Positions 9,305-19,171 are shown, counted from the first letter of the stretch. The stretch is DNA of 64,000 nucleotides from Rubripirellula reticaptiva (GCF_007860175.1 NZ_SJPX01000002.1:868001-932000), one strand, 5' to 3'. Notes: generated by a model from the letters alone, not told the origin. Program-made: numbers and translations.

Positions 9305-10858
9305 CTAAAACTGAAAGTAAAGAAACTCGGACAATTCGGCGAGCGAAAGAACTCCAACCACAGAAATCAAGCTGATCACAATTGACCATCGGAGCGTTGG
9401 CTTCCATGTCAGCGGCAGGTGCCAACCGACACCGGGGCCTGGGAGCGTCCGTACACGTTCGTCGTTGGCGTACTCCCACGCGGGTTCGTGCTGGATCATA
9501 AATTGCTGGGTCGTTGGCATCGTCCAGACGATTGTCAAAAGGGCGGTGATCCAAGCGATTGCAGCAACAAACAAGGAACCGCTTGCGGCGTCTTCACCGA
9601 TTCCCAAGTTGCCCAGCGGTGTCGCCAAAGATCCCAGTCGGTTGAAAATGGCGTCCGGAATCGAAACTCCGTTCATCCCCACCATTCCTCGGGCCACTTG
9701 GTTTGCTGATTCCAGCGAGCCCGCGCGAAAGTAGACCCAAGCGAAATGGACAGCGATGAACGTGACTGCGCATGCGGCCATCCGATACGGCGGGAGTCTC
9801 TTCCAACCAGTGACGCCACTAGTCATGTGGCTCCAGCCATGTTGCATCACCAGAAAGCTGCCGTGCAAAAGTCCCCACAAGACAAATGTCCATCCGGCAC
9901 CATGCCACAGCCCACCCAACAGCATCGTTACCATCAGATTTCGGTACCGGTTGACTGTACCATTCCGATTTCCGCCCAGCGGAAAGTACAAATAGTCGCG
10001 AAGGAAATGAGAAAGTGTCATGTGCCATCGACGCCAAAAATCACTAATGGTCTCGGATCGATAAGGCGCGAAGAAATTCAGCGGCAACTTAATCCCAAAG
10101 ATTCGTGCCGAACCGATGGCCATGTCAGAGTAGCCCGAAAAGTCAAAGTAGATCTGCAGCCCATAAGCAAGGCACCCGATCCAAGCATGAAAGAACGTAA
10201 CGGACTGCCAAGCCGATTCGCTATCGAAAAGCTCATTAGCGTAAGGAGCGATTCCATCGGCAAGCACCGCCTTCTTGAACAGCCCAATTGAAAAGATGGT
10301 TAGCCCGACCGACAGATCCTCTCTGATTCGACGCGATGGAACGCGAATCTGCGGCATCATTTCCGCGTGATGAACAATGGGGCCGGCGATCAGTTGCGGA
10401 AAGAAACTGACGAACAATGCATATTCCATCGGGCGATAACCCGTCGACACGCCCGAGTAGCAATCCACCAGATAAGCAATCTGTTGGAACGTAAAAAACG
10501 AGATGGCCAAGGGCAGCGCAATGTGGCCCAAGTCGTACTCGGCACCGCCCAGACTGTTCACGCTTTGAACGAAAAAGTTGGCGTACTTGAAGTAACCGAT
10601 TAAACAAAGGTTCGCAGCGATCCCAAGCACCAGCAGCCATTTTTCCCGATAATCGCTAAGCCGACGACCAACTCGATAGTTAAATCCAACAGTCACCAAC
10701 AACAGAGGCAAATAGACCGGATTCCACCACGCATAAAAAAACAACGAACACGCCAATAACCAAATGACGCGCGCGTTGTAGTGTTCTGCCAATATCCGGT
10801 TGCCAAGAAAGGCGACCGGCAAGAGCAGAAAGATGAATTCGTACGAGTTGAAAAGCAT
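9305..10858 (-). CDS. MBOAT family polysaccharide O-acyltransferase (AlgI-like)
   Basis: 517 residues, about ten to twelve membrane helices. Diagnostic MBOAT motifs: PQLIAGPIVHH, YFDFSGYSDMAIG, SDFWRRWHMTLSHFLRDYLY (His about 279) and MLLGGLWHGAGW with the invariant His about 319. In AlgI and PatA-like proteins the latter histidine moves acyl groups, usually acetyl, across the membrane to a periplasmic acceptor enzyme. The next gene, six bases downstream, encodes a candidate acceptor/transferase with one membrane anchor. Together they predict O-acylation of the exported polymer. The ATG at 10858 begins directly before the first hydrophobic helix and fits the family's N-terminus (MLFNSYEFIFLLLP). 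Confidence 0.95.
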   Translation of the reverse strand: MLFNSYEFIFLLLPVAFLGNRILAEHYNARVIWLLACSLFFYAWWNPVYLPLLLVTVGFNYRVGRRLSDYREKWLLVLGIAANLCLIGYFKYANFFVQSVNSLGGAEYDLGHIALPLAISFFTFQQIAYLVDCYSGVSTGYRPMEYALFVSFFPQLIAGPIVHHAEMMPQIRVPSRRIREDLSVGLTIFSIGLFKKAVLADGIAPYANELFDSESAWQSVTFFHAWIGCLAYGLQIYFDFSGYSDMAIGSARIFGIKLPLNFFAPYRSETISDFWRRWHMTLSHFLRDYLYFPLGGNRNGTVNRYRNLMVTMLLGGLWHGAGWTFVLWGLLHGSFLVMQHGWSHMTSGVTGWKRLPPYRMAACAVTFIAVHFAWVYFRAGSLESANQVARGMVGMNGVSIPDAIFNRLGSLATPLGNLGIGEDAASGSLFVAAIAWITALLTIVWTMPTTQQFMIQHEPAWEYANDERVRTLPGPGVGWHLPLTWKPTLRWSIVISLISVVGVLSLAELSEFLYFQF

Positions 10859-11022
10859 TGGAGAGAAGCGTCGTAGGCGAGAGAGACGCCACGATGCAGC
10901 GGTGAGGCCAATACAATTTTTGGGCGGAGACGGTTGGAGAGATCACACGGAATCGTTTTTGGCTTCGGGAATTTTGGCGTACTTCGGTACATCCAACTCA
11001 AAAACAAACCCGACGCATCGGC

Positions 11023-14000
11023 CTAGAACATCACATAGACAGACTCGGAAACTTCTGCTGCTTCGTCATCGTCCCTTGGATGCTTGGACGCAACTTGCAA
11101 GATCTTTGCCACGGTAGGTTCTAGCAGTCGCCCTGCTGGCTGATCGCGCCATCGCGATACGATCGCCGCGGCAGTCTGTGAGGCAGACGAATTGGAGTTG
11201 GCGAAAGCGGACGCGAACTCAAACTCTTCGCTTGCCATTCCCGTCTTGGAAGTATCCGTCCATGTGCTGCTGCGAAGTGGCGGCGTCGTCACCGAAACTA
11301 AGACCATGTCCTGGCTCTTTGCCTTGGTGGCCTGAGGCCAGAATGACGAATCGAACAGCTTGGCAATCTGATCGTGGTACTGATCGGTCGGTTTCGCTTG
11401 CGAAACCGCGTAGACGTCTTCGTTCTCGAGGCCCTCGCCTTTGCCTTCGGGCCACTCCGGTTGATCGGCCTTTATCAGTATGCAGTCGTCGAGTGCCAGC
11501 ACATCCATTTCCGTACGCATAAAACATCGATACGCATCTTGTGGCGTACAAACGATAGGTTCACCCCGCACGTTAAATGAGGTGTTTACGAGCACTCCAT
11601 ACCCTGTGTCTTTTTCAAACTGTTTGATCAGGTCATAGAAAGCTTGGTGATGCTCGCGACGCACGGACTGAATTCGAGCCGAATAATCAATGTGTGTGAC
11701 CGCAGGAATGTCGGACCGCAACTGGCGAACAATCGGCAACAGATCTTCGGCCGCATCACCTTCACTTGCCTTAACAGGAATCCGCCGACTCTCTTTGACC
11801 GGCGCAACCAGCAACATGTAAGGGCTCTCGCGATCAATATCAAAGTAGTCCGAAACCCTTTCGTGCAGCACCGCTGGAGCGAAAGGCCGAAACGATTCGC
11901 GATATTTGATACGCAAATTCAGGGTGGTTTGCATCTCGGTATTTCGCACATCACCGAGAATGGACCGGGCCCCTAATGACCGTGGCCCGAACTCGAGCCG
12001 ACCCGAGAAATGACCAACGACTTTTCCGTCTGCCAACTGCTTCGACAAAAACTGATTGCGATCATCACCACACAGTTCGCGAAACGGGAAACCGTGCGTG
12101 TCGAGGTAAGCCTTGATTTCGTCGCTAGAGAAACCAGGACCGAGGTACGAACCGCCTTGATCCGACAACTCACTGCGTTCGGTTCGAGGGCGTCCCAAAT
12201 AGGTGTGCCAAGTGTCCAGTGCCACGCCAAGGGCGCAACCTGAATCGCCTGCAGCCGGCTGAATCCAAATCTCGTCGAAGACACCTTCCTTAAGCAGCTT
12301 GCCATTAGCAACGCAGTTCAAGGCGACACCGCCGGCAAGGCATAGACGCGTTTCTCCGGTCAGCTCGCGAGCGTGCCGCGCCATACGAATCATGGCCATC
12401 TCAGTGACTTCTTGAATCGATCTCGCAAGATCCATCTCGCGCCGCGTGATCCGGCTCTCGGGGTCTCGACGAGGGCCACCGAACAGCTCGTCAAACTTTT
12501 CCGACGTCGTACTGACATCGCTTAAGAATGAAAAGTAATCCATGTTCAATTCAATCGAACCATCGTCTTTCAAATCGACGATATTATCCAAAATCAATTG
12601 CGTATAGATTGGGCGACCATACGGCGCCAGGCCCATCATCTTGTACTCGCCGGAATTGACTTTAAATCCCGTGAAGTGAGTGAAGGCTGAATACAAAAGC
12701 CCTAAAGAGTTGGGGAACGTCATTTCCCGCAACATTTTGATCGAGTTGCCTTGCCCGTGCGCGATCGATGCTGTTGCCCATTCGCCAACGCCATCGATCG
12801 TGATGACGGCTGCAGACTCGAACGGCGAAGGATAAAAACAACTTGCTGCGTGCGAGCGGTGGTGATTGCCTTGCAGTACCGGTCCGTCGAAATTCAACGC
12901 TTCGCGAACAAGCTTTGGGAAGTGCAGCTTTGTTCTTGCCCAGTCGGGCACAATCGTCGCCCACATCTTTCGCGCCGAATCAACGTCGACCGCCATCAGA
13001 CTGTGCATGATCCGTTCAAAAGTTAATGCTGAATCATCATAAAACGAAACAGCCGACAACTGATCCTGGTTGATTCCCGCCTGCTCAAGGCAAAAGTTAA
13101 CTGCGTTGACCGGGAACCGTCGATCGTTCTTAACGCGGCTAAACCGTTCTTCTTCGGCCGCCGCAACAATCTCGCCATTCTTCAACAACGTTGCCGCCGA
13201 ATTGTGATAAAAGCACGATAGGCCAAGAATGTACTCGCCATCACTCGGTTTTTCTTCGCTCGCCGCGACTGATCGCGCTGCGGAAGCAGCAGTCACAGCC
13301 TCCTTATCACTGGCTACCTTGATGATCCCGCGTTTCGTCAAGAACGCGTCCATGTTCTCGGCGACCAGTCGATTCGCATACGGCGTGAAGTGACCACCTT
13401 GCTCAAAACTTAGTTTCAGACGCTCCTGATAGGGCAACTGTCCCAACTCGGTCGAGACATCACCAACATGAATATTCTTCTCGGGCGAATCGAGCTTCTC
13501 GAAAAGCGGTTGGTAAACGGGTTCCATGCCGACCAGGTAAAAGTCCCGTGTTGGAATCGGAAAGATGACCACAGGCAGCGGCTGTACCTCGGCAATGAAC
13601 TGTCGCAGGATTGCTTCCATCAGTTTCCACCCGCCCGTCTGATCGGACAGAATATCGGGATAAGGGTGATGACCTCGAATCCTCTTGAACTCTGTGATCA
13701 AACGTGACCCGGCATCCGAGAAGAGCGACGAATTGCGAAGCTCCTTAAGGCCGGGCACCAAAGAATACAGGTCGTGAACCTTGTTGATGAGATCATCGTC
13801 GCGTTTCGTCGATGGCGGCCGATCGCCAGCGTTGTCTTCCGGACGATCGGTTGGCACTGGCACTTGGCAAAGATTCAGCTCGCCGTTTATTAGTTCAAAG
13901 TACGGCTTCGGAACCCGAACACGACGGCCGGTAACTCGGTCGACGGACGGACGATGCGAAGTCTGAATACGGTGGAAGCTGTCAATTTGCACACAGATCA

Positions 14001-14370
14001 CAATCGCGTCAGCTTCGATCTGTTTGGCGAACTTACGAAACGCTAATAGGTGCTGGTCCGTACCGCTGCCCGAGATTCCAAAGTTGTACACTTCACATCC
14101 GTGCAACTTGGCTAGCTGGTCGGAATACCGATCACAGTTGGAAACATTGTCACCGGCGGTGTACGAGTCTCCGAACATCAAGATCCGAGGACGACCAGAC
14201 TTCGGTTTAACGAACTCGAAATCGGAACGAAAACCACTTGAATTGGTCTTAACAAAGTATCCGCCAGCTTCATTCGTCAACCGTGCGTTTTGATTGGGGA
14301 CAAATCGATGGCCAATGTCCGAATCGTGCTGGATCAGCATCCGGTGAGTAGACTGACTTAACAAAAACAT
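11023..14370 (-). CDS. SGNH domain fused to NodU/CmcH-type O-carbamoyltransferase
   Basis: 1115 residues with two enzymes in one chain. Residues about 20-335 form an SGNH-type domain: RILMFGDSYTAGDN (Ser about 69), VYNFGISGSGTDQ, and a C-terminal GGHFTPYANRL (His about 317) in which the usual acidic residue two before the histidine is Gly. Residues about 370-1010 are a carbamoyltransferase: ILGLSCFYHNSAATLL, EERFSRVKND, the GNHHRSHAAS histidine cluster (about 491-500), ITIDGVGEW, MMGLAPYG, CLAGGVALNCVANGK and the C-terminal FGPRSLGARSILGD. A tail of about 100 residues is unassigned. The family transfers carbamoyl from carbamoyl phosphate via carbamoyl-AMP to sugar hydroxyls. No signal peptide or membrane helix is visible, so it probably modifies precursors in the cytoplasm. 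Free-standing carbamoyltransferases are about 570-610 residues, so the SGNH fusion is unusual. Confidence 0.9.
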   Translation of the reverse strand: MFLLSQSTHRMLIQHDSDIGHRFVPNQNARLTNEAGGYFVKTNSSGFRSDFEFVKPKSGRPRILMFGDSYTAGDNVSNCDRYSDQLAKLHGCEVYNFGISGSGTDQHLLAFRKFAKQIEADAIVICVQIDSFHRIQTSHRPSVDRVTGRRVRVPKPYFELINGELNLCQVPVPTDRPEDNAGDRPPSTKRDDDLINKVHDLYSLVPGLKELRNSSLFSDAGSRLITEFKRIRGHHPYPDILSDQTGGWKLMEAILRQFIAEVQPLPVVIFPIPTRDFYLVGMEPVYQPLFEKLDSPEKNIHVGDVSTELGQLPYQERLKLSFEQGGHFTPYANRLVAENMDAFLTKRGIIKVASDKEAVTAASAARSVAASEEKPSDGEYILGLSCFYHNSAATLLKNGEIVAAAEEERFSRVKNDRRFPVNAVNFCLEQAGINQDQLSAVSFYDDSALTFERIMHSLMAVDVDSARKMWATIVPDWARTKLHFPKLVREALNFDGPVLQGNHHRSHAASCFYPSPFESAAVITIDGVGEWATASIAHGQGNSIKMLREMTFPNSLGLLYSAFTHFTGFKVNSGEYKMMGLAPYGRPIYTQLILDNIVDLKDDGSIELNMDYFSFLSDVSTTSEKFDELFGGPRRDPESRITRREMDLARSIQEVTEMAMIRMARHARELTGETRLCLAGGVALNCVANGKLLKEGVFDEIWIQPAAGDSGCALGVALDTWHTYLGRPRTERSELSDQGGSYLGPGFSSDEIKAYLDTHGFPFRELCGDDRNQFLSKQLADGKVVGHFSGRLEFGPRSLGARSILGDVRNTEMQTTLNLRIKYRESFRPFAPAVLHERVSDYFDIDRESPYMLLVAPVKESRRIPVKASEGDAAEDLLPIVRQLRSDIPAVTHIDYSARIQSVRREHHQAFYDLIKQFEKDTGYGVLVNTSFNVRGEPIVCTPQDAYRCFMRTEMDVLALDDCILIKADQPEWPEGKGEGLENEDVYAVSQAKPTDQYHDQIAKLFDSSFWPQATKAKSQDMVLVSVTTPPLRSSTWTDTSKTGMASEEFEFASAFANSNSSASQTAAAIVSRWRDQPAGRLLEPTVAKILQVASKHPRDDDEAAEVSESVYVMF

Positions 14371-14424
14371 GATTATTCGTGAAAGCTATAAGAAGAGACG
14401 AGTGTTAAAATTCGATTGAACGTG

Positions 14425-15594
14425 TCAGAGCGAGGCAGCGTCGGTCCAAAGTTTTGCGAACTCGCGGTACATACGATCAATGGGATACTCATTGCAAACA
14501 TGTTCGCGATTGATTTCGCCAAGCCGGCATCGCAAGGTCGCATCGTTGGCCATCGTTTCAAGAGCAGATGCGTACCCAGTATTGTCATCGTGCGAAAACA
14601 CAAACGGTCGATTTTCAGGGCTTAGCATTCGCCGGTTGTCGGCGATATCGGTCGACACGACAGGAAGCCCCGATGCCATCGCTTCGAGCAATGAGTTGGA
14701 TGCCGCTTCCGATTTCGAGGTGGTCACATTGACGTCGATTGCACGAAAAGCGTTCTCGGGATCAGCAACATAGCCGTGGAAGTAGACGGAATCAGCAACA
14801 CCGAGCTCTTTGGCTAGAGTCGTCAACCGATCACGTTCGGGGCCATCACCAAAAAACGCGAGTCTGGTGCGCGACACCATCGCGGGCTTGGCCGCCGCGA
14901 ATGCCCTCAACAGCATCGCCCCATTCTTACTCGGCCGTAGCGAACCAACGTAACCGAAGACGACGCAGTCACCACCATTTTCCGTAACACGATTTCTTAA
15001 CGAATCGTTGTCACCCGGAAAAAAACGTTCTGTGCTGACGCCAGTCTTGATGAATTCAATTCTGTCCTTTGGAACACCGTATTTTTCGATCGCCAATTCG
15101 TAAAGCGTGAATGAAGTGACGACGACTTTATGGCAACTTGGCAACAACAACCGTCTGGCAACACGCCGACGCCACCCCTTTCCATCAACGTCCGCCGAAA
15201 GCCCGCATTCGTTATGGATTACCGGGCGAAACCTAGCGATCTTTGCCGCCAGCACTGCGTCCGTCGCGCCCCAATTGTAAGTCAGAATCACTTTCGGATT
15301 GATGCTTCGGATGCACTTCCACAAGTCGAAAGGAAACTGGATCGCGCCGCGTTTTGGCGGCCCTGCCATGACTCGAACAGCACACTCGGAATCCAGGATG
15401 TCCGCGGCGTCAGCCCCACCGCTGATCGAAAGGATCGCATGTCCTTGCCCCGGCCCCATCGCATTGATGGTTTTAGATATGCGAATCTCCGCCCCCCCTC
15501 GATTGAACTCAGGGAAGACATGCAGATATCGCACTGAGTCCACTTCGTTGGGAAAACTGACATTCTCAGATGATCGAATCACAGAAGACGTCAT
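14425..15594 (-). CDS. Glycosyltransferase family 4/1 (GT-B)
   Basis: 389 residues. Acceptor-domain start VRYLHVFPEFNRGGAEIRIS with the glycine-rich loop typical of GT4, then FIKTGVSTERF, CVVFGYVGSLRPSKNG, FFGDGPERDRLTTLA, VYFHGYVADPENAFRAID, SKSEAASNSLLEAMASGLPV with the EX7E glutamates, and STDIADNRRML. It is soluble and cytoplasmic. ATG at 15594 overlaps the stop of the upstream glycosyltransferase as ATGA. It is followed after about 54 bases by the carbamoyltransferase fusion. The sugar it transfers is unknown. Confidence 0.92.
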   Translation of the reverse strand: MTSSVIRSSENVSFPNEVDSVRYLHVFPEFNRGGAEIRISKTINAMGPGQGHAILSISGGADAADILDSECAVRVMAGPPKRGAIQFPFDLWKCIRSINPKVILTYNWGATDAVLAAKIARFRPVIHNECGLSADVDGKGWRRRVARRLLLPSCHKVVVTSFTLYELAIEKYGVPKDRIEFIKTGVSTERFFPGDNDSLRNRVTENGGDCVVFGYVGSLRPSKNGAMLLRAFAAAKPAMVSRTRLAFFGDGPERDRLTTLAKELGVADSVYFHGYVADPENAFRAIDVNVTTSKSEAASNSLLEAMASGLPVVSTDIADNRRMLSPENRPFVFSHDDNTGYASALETMANDATLRCRLGEINREHVCNEYPIDRMYREFAKLWTDAASL

Positions 15595-17006
15595 GAAACG
15601 ACGCGTCGCTTATCGGGATAAATTGCGTCATCAAAGACGGCTGCCATTTCTTCCGTCAACCGTTGACCATGAAACTGCATTTGCGCTTCGTCCCAAAGGG
15701 ATTGCGATGAATCAGCAACCGCCATCTTCCTGATTGCATTTGCGATCTGATCAACTTCTCCCGCTTCTGCGATTGTGCCGAGTCGATACTGCTCGACAAT
15801 GTTGGAAACGGCGCCTGGCACACAAATCGCCAAAATTGGCTTACGAAAAAGAATCATCTCAAACAACTTCCCGGGAACCTGAAGTGCGGTTCCAGGTTGC
15901 AGCAAGACAAAGCCGTCCACTTCGGCCATGCGTCGCAGCATTTGATCGTGAGGCAAAGCTGGCTTCACTTCGATCAGATCGCCCACACCCTTTTCAACGG
16001 CGTAGCTCTGAAGATCGAAATTTTCATCACAAAAGCCGACCTGTTCAAGGATCACGGACAGGCCGCTTTGACGTAATTTCGCAATCGCGTCGACAATGGG
16101 TCGTGGGTCTCGGTTGCGGTAAACACTGCCGGGATGAAGTAGTCGCATCGGCCGCCCGGTTTGCAACGCTAACGTGCATGTTGCGAGATGCGAATCAATC
16201 CGGGACTTAATCTCTGGATCGAATCCGTTAGGAATCGACGTGAACTTTCCACGAGGCTGATTCTTATAGTGAGCGACAAAGTCGTCTTCGAGTTCACGGG
16301 TATTCAGAACCACTTTGGAGGCGTCGTTGACGCACATTCTTTCAAGACGGGCGACCCAGCGGTTGGCAAGCCAAGACTTGTTCCGTGGTCCCCATGGAAC
16401 TCGCGTCCACGGATCGCGGAAATCGACTACCAGCGGAAGATTTGCTTTCCGCGCGATCTCGCGACCAACAAGCAGTGACGAAAAGGGCGGAGCGGTCGCA
16501 TAAACGAGACAACAGCCATTGTCGCGAACAATCTGCAGCCCCCGCTCAACGGCGTCCTTTTTCCAGGCGATGCGATTATCGGGGATCGCAAACAGAAGCT
16601 CGTTCGACTTTTCCCAGATCCCCGAAGCAGCGGACCGTAGGCGGCGAGCGTCCTTCGAATCGAGTCGCGAACTGCCGCTGCCTGTTTTCGGCGATCCAAA
16701 CTGATCGTGGCCAGGACTCGTTGATCTTTGTGGCCGGACAAAACCTAACGCCGCTTTTACCCGAGCTTTAAACACGTCTTCCGGACGAATCAATTCAACA
16801 TCGTGAACAACAACGTCGACCGGCACCAAATTCAATAACTTAAGATCTACTTGCGCGTCTTGGCTAGGCTTCGACGTTAATACAGTGGGAAACCACCCAA
16901 ACTCGCCAAGGAAACGAGTAAAACGCAGCGTCCGATGAATTCCTGCCGAAACCGCCGGCGGGAAGTTAAAGGCAACCACTAAAACTGACTTGAAGTCGTC
17001 ACTCAA
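15591..17006 (-). CDS. Glycosyltransferase family 4-like (GT-B)
   Basis: 471 residues, longer than its neighbours in the family. The start VLVVAFNFPPAVSAGIHRT and FLGEFGWFPTVLTSK is the N-terminal domain of a sub-group of GT4 transferases common in capsule clusters; YATAPPFSSLLVGREIARK, LVVDFRDPWTRVPWGPR, TSIPNGFDPE, LLHPGSVYRNRDPRPIV and a C-terminal FEMILFRKPILAI follow. The TTG at 17006 is the start: it overlaps the upstream stop as TTGA and begins exactly at the conserved first strand. An insert of charged residues around 95-125 (GHDQFGSPKTGSGSS) is unusual and probably a surface loop. Confidence 0.87.
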   Translation of the reverse strand: MSDDFKSVLVVAFNFPPAVSAGIHRTLRFTRFLGEFGWFPTVLTSKPSQDAQVDLKLLNLVPVDVVVHDVELIRPEDVFKARVKAALGFVRPQRSTSPGHDQFGSPKTGSGSSRLDSKDARRLRSAASGIWEKSNELLFAIPDNRIAWKKDAVERGLQIVRDNGCCLVYATAPPFSSLLVGREIARKANLPLVVDFRDPWTRVPWGPRNKSWLANRWVARLERMCVNDASKVVLNTRELEDDFVAHYKNQPRGKFTSIPNGFDPEIKSRIDSHLATCTLALQTGRPMRLLHPGSVYRNRDPRPIVDAIAKLRQSGLSVILEQVGFCDENFDLQSYAVEKGVGDLIEVKPALPHDQMLRRMAEVDGFVLLQPGTALQVPGKLFEMILFRKPILAICVPGAVSNIVEQYRLGTIAEAGEVDQIANAIRKMAVADSSQSLWDEAQMQFHGQRLTEEMAAVFDDAIYPDKRRVVS

Positions 17007-18397
17007 TGCACGAACCCCGAACCATCTAAATCAAACTCAGACAAACCGCTCTCGTCTAAGTCCTCACCGAGATCATCGGCCGGCTCATCGTCGAACTCGC
17101 TATCGTCTGTTTCCAGTTCCTCACTCGAACGCATCAACCTAGTGTAGGCAAAACAACATGCTGCCAACCAAAGGAACCACTCACCATCCAAAATGCTAGT
17201 AAATAGTGAGCATACTAATTGACCAATGATTGCCGAAATTAAAACAGTTCCAATCAACCCATCATTTACATTCTGATCACGCATGCATTGTCGCAGCGTC
17301 CGCCAAGCTGACAAACATGCGGTACACAAAACCAATGTCATCAGAAAAAGACCCTGAACTCCCCAACCGGCGGCTACATCCAACGGACCGTTGTGCACCG
17401 AACGGAATTCATCTCGAAAGTGAGCGATATAACGGACCCCCCTTGGGCTAGTAAATGCAGCTTCGCCTCCTGATCCAAGTGGAAAATCCGCGATCATCTT
17501 GATCGCAGCCTGCCAATAATCCAATCGTTCAGACGCTGAATTGTCCCGCTCATCCGCGCTGACAAATATGGATTCAAATCGATTCCAAATAGATGCGTCG
17601 CCTGCCATCAGGAGTATTGCGACCACTCCAAGAACACAAAGTCCGATAGCGCGTTTCCGAGCCGGCCCACGAGCAAATACAACAATTGCAATGGCAGACG
17701 TGATCAACCCAAGATAACAACCGCGGCTGTTACAACGCAGAATCGACTCTAGTACCAGTGGCGCAGACGCAAATGAAACTAATCCAAACCATTTGTTTTT
17801 CATCGTCAAAACGAAATAAGCCGCCACGACTAACCCAACCGACAGTACCGCGGCCGTTCCGTTTGAACCCTGCGCACCAGCGAACCGAATTCCTTCGAGC
17901 CTACCGCCATCACTGAAACCCTGACCGCTTAGTACAATCTGAAATCCGACAAAGCCACAACCAACCACCATTGCAAGCATTACGAGCTCAAGGTCTTTTA
18001 AGCTTCGAACGGAAATGTAAAACAGTGCGGTTGCTAAGCAGCCCTTCCAAAGGATGTCAAAAACCTTTTCACTTTCCGGCGGATAGTCAGCGAATAAATG
18101 ATGAACAAAAAAGGCATTCAGAGACATCAGCAACAGCAATTGCATGAATATACGACCCGGGATATCACGACGCGGCCGATTCTTAAAACTTAGCAAGTTT
18201 GCGATAGCCAATACAAAAACGGCTACCAGGCTCCATCGCATGGTCAACGAAGTAAGCAATCCACCGCCGAACCACCAGAAAACAGGACTGGCGTAAAAGA
18301 CCATTAAATGACCAATTGCCGCAAAGACGGGCCTTTTCAACGAGGCGATTGACAAGCCTACGAACAAGCAGATCCAAAGAAGTCCAGTAAGGCTCAT
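17003..18397 (-). CDS. O-antigen ligase/polymerase-like membrane protein (Wzy type)
   Basis: 464 residues, about ten to twelve membrane helices (hydrophobic segments at roughly 1-20, 25-45, 50-70, 105-125, 130-150, 175-195, 235-260, 335-365 and 380-405). The large periplasmic loop with FRSVHNGPLDVAAGWGVQGLF matches the Wzy_C/WaaL region that binds the undecaprenyl-linked chain, and RCNSRGCYLG is the Arg-containing preceding loop. It should polymerise or ligate repeat units on the periplasmic side. The last 45 residues are strikingly acidic (DDSEFDDEPADDLGEDL) and probably cytoplasmic, which is not a usual feature of the family. The stop overlaps the TTG start of the next gene. Confidence 0.85.
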   Translation of the reverse strand: MSLTGLLWICLFVGLSIASLKRPVFAAIGHLMVFYASPVFWWFGGGLLTSLTMRWSLVAVFVLAIANLLSFKNRPRRDIPGRIFMQLLLLMSLNAFFVHHLFADYPPESEKVFDILWKGCLATALFYISVRSLKDLELVMLAMVVGCGFVGFQIVLSGQGFSDGGRLEGIRFAGAQGSNGTAAVLSVGLVVAAYFVLTMKNKWFGLVSFASAPLVLESILRCNSRGCYLGLITSAIAIVVFARGPARKRAIGLCVLGVVAILLMAGDASIWNRFESIFVSADERDNSASERLDYWQAAIKMIADFPLGSGGEAAFTSPRGVRYIAHFRDEFRSVHNGPLDVAAGWGVQGLFLMTLVLCTACLSAWRTLRQCMRDQNVNDGLIGTVLISAIIGQLVCSLFTSILDGEWFLWLAACCFAYTRLMRSSEELETDDSEFDDEPADDLGEDLDESGLSEFDLDGSGFVH

Positions 18398-18418
18398 CTC
18401 GATTGTGTGCTAAAGGTG

Positions 18419-19171
18419 TTACTTGTAGGCATAGAAAATGAACTCACCCATCACGGCGAAGTTTCCTATCGAATTGTTTACAAGAGGCTCCAAATATCGC
18501 AAACGATTGGGAACCGGGTATTTGACTTCAAACCGAGAGAACCCCGCGGCAAGAAATATCTTCTCCCAAACGGCTGGTTGCTGGTGGATCTTCCAGTCAA
18601 TTGTGCGTTGGGTCAAGCACCACTTTCGCGGCCAACCGACTCGGCGCAATTGAGTCCAAAGGCAGTAGCGGCAAGCATCCGTGGCGACAACGGATCCTCC
18701 CTCGTCGAGCAACGAGTGTAGCTTTTTCGCGATGGCTACATACTTGTCAAATGCATCCGCGTTGCGACTTGCATTGTGAGGCGTTTCATGAAGGTGGTTC
18801 AGCACAGCAATCATCACGATTAAATCAATTGAACCTCCTGCTACGTCGAGCGAGTTGAAGTCCTGCTGGCGGAGTTCAACATTTTCGAGCGAAAGAGACT
18901 TGATTCGTTCTTTTTGAATCGCAATAACGCCCGAAGTTGAACCCTCCATCTCTGGTTCAACACTTATCACGTGCTTGGCACCTGCAAGCCCGCAATGCAA
19001 GCTGATCAACCCCTTTCCACTGCCAATTTCTAGAATCCGCAAGCCCTTCAAATCTACATCGCCAAACAACTGTCTGAGATATCTTCGATACCGCTTCGGA
19101 TTTTCATGACCGTCATCTGCCTCGTACTCTTGCTTCAACATACTGTGAATCTTGTTTTGATGAGGACTCAT
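18419..19171 (-). CDS. SAM-dependent methyltransferase, class I
   Basis: 250 residues. The Rossmann glycine loop LRILEIGSGKGLIS (motif I), acidic VISVEPEMEGS (motif II), VELRQQDFNSLDV and IDLIVMIAVLNHLHET (motif IV/post) mark a class I methyltransferase. No membrane helix is present. Inside a polysaccharide cluster it most likely methylates a sugar hydroxyl or carboxyl of the repeat unit or caps the chain; the substrate is inference. It starts at ATG 19171 after a 146-base gap and ends 21 bases before the ligase gene start, so is probably cotranscribed with it. Confidence 0.85.
   Translation of the reverse strand: MSPHQNKIHSMLKQEYEADDGHENPKRYRRYLRQLFGDVDLKGLRILEIGSGKGLISLHCGLAGAKHVISVEPEMEGSTSGVIAIQKERIKSLSLENVELRQQDFNSLDVAGGSIDLIVMIAVLNHLHETPHNASRNADAFDKYVAIAKKLHSLLDEGGSVVATDACRYCLWTQLRRVGWPRKWCLTQRTIDWKIHQQPAVWEKIFLAAGFSRFEVKYPVPNRLRYLEPLVNNSIGNFAVMGEFIFYAYK

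Noticed and set aside
10859-11022. Possible small gene between the carbamoyltransferase and MBOAT genes
   Set aside because: Minus-strand frames there run into the MBOAT gene out of frame and have no protein-like features; treated as a 164-base gap.
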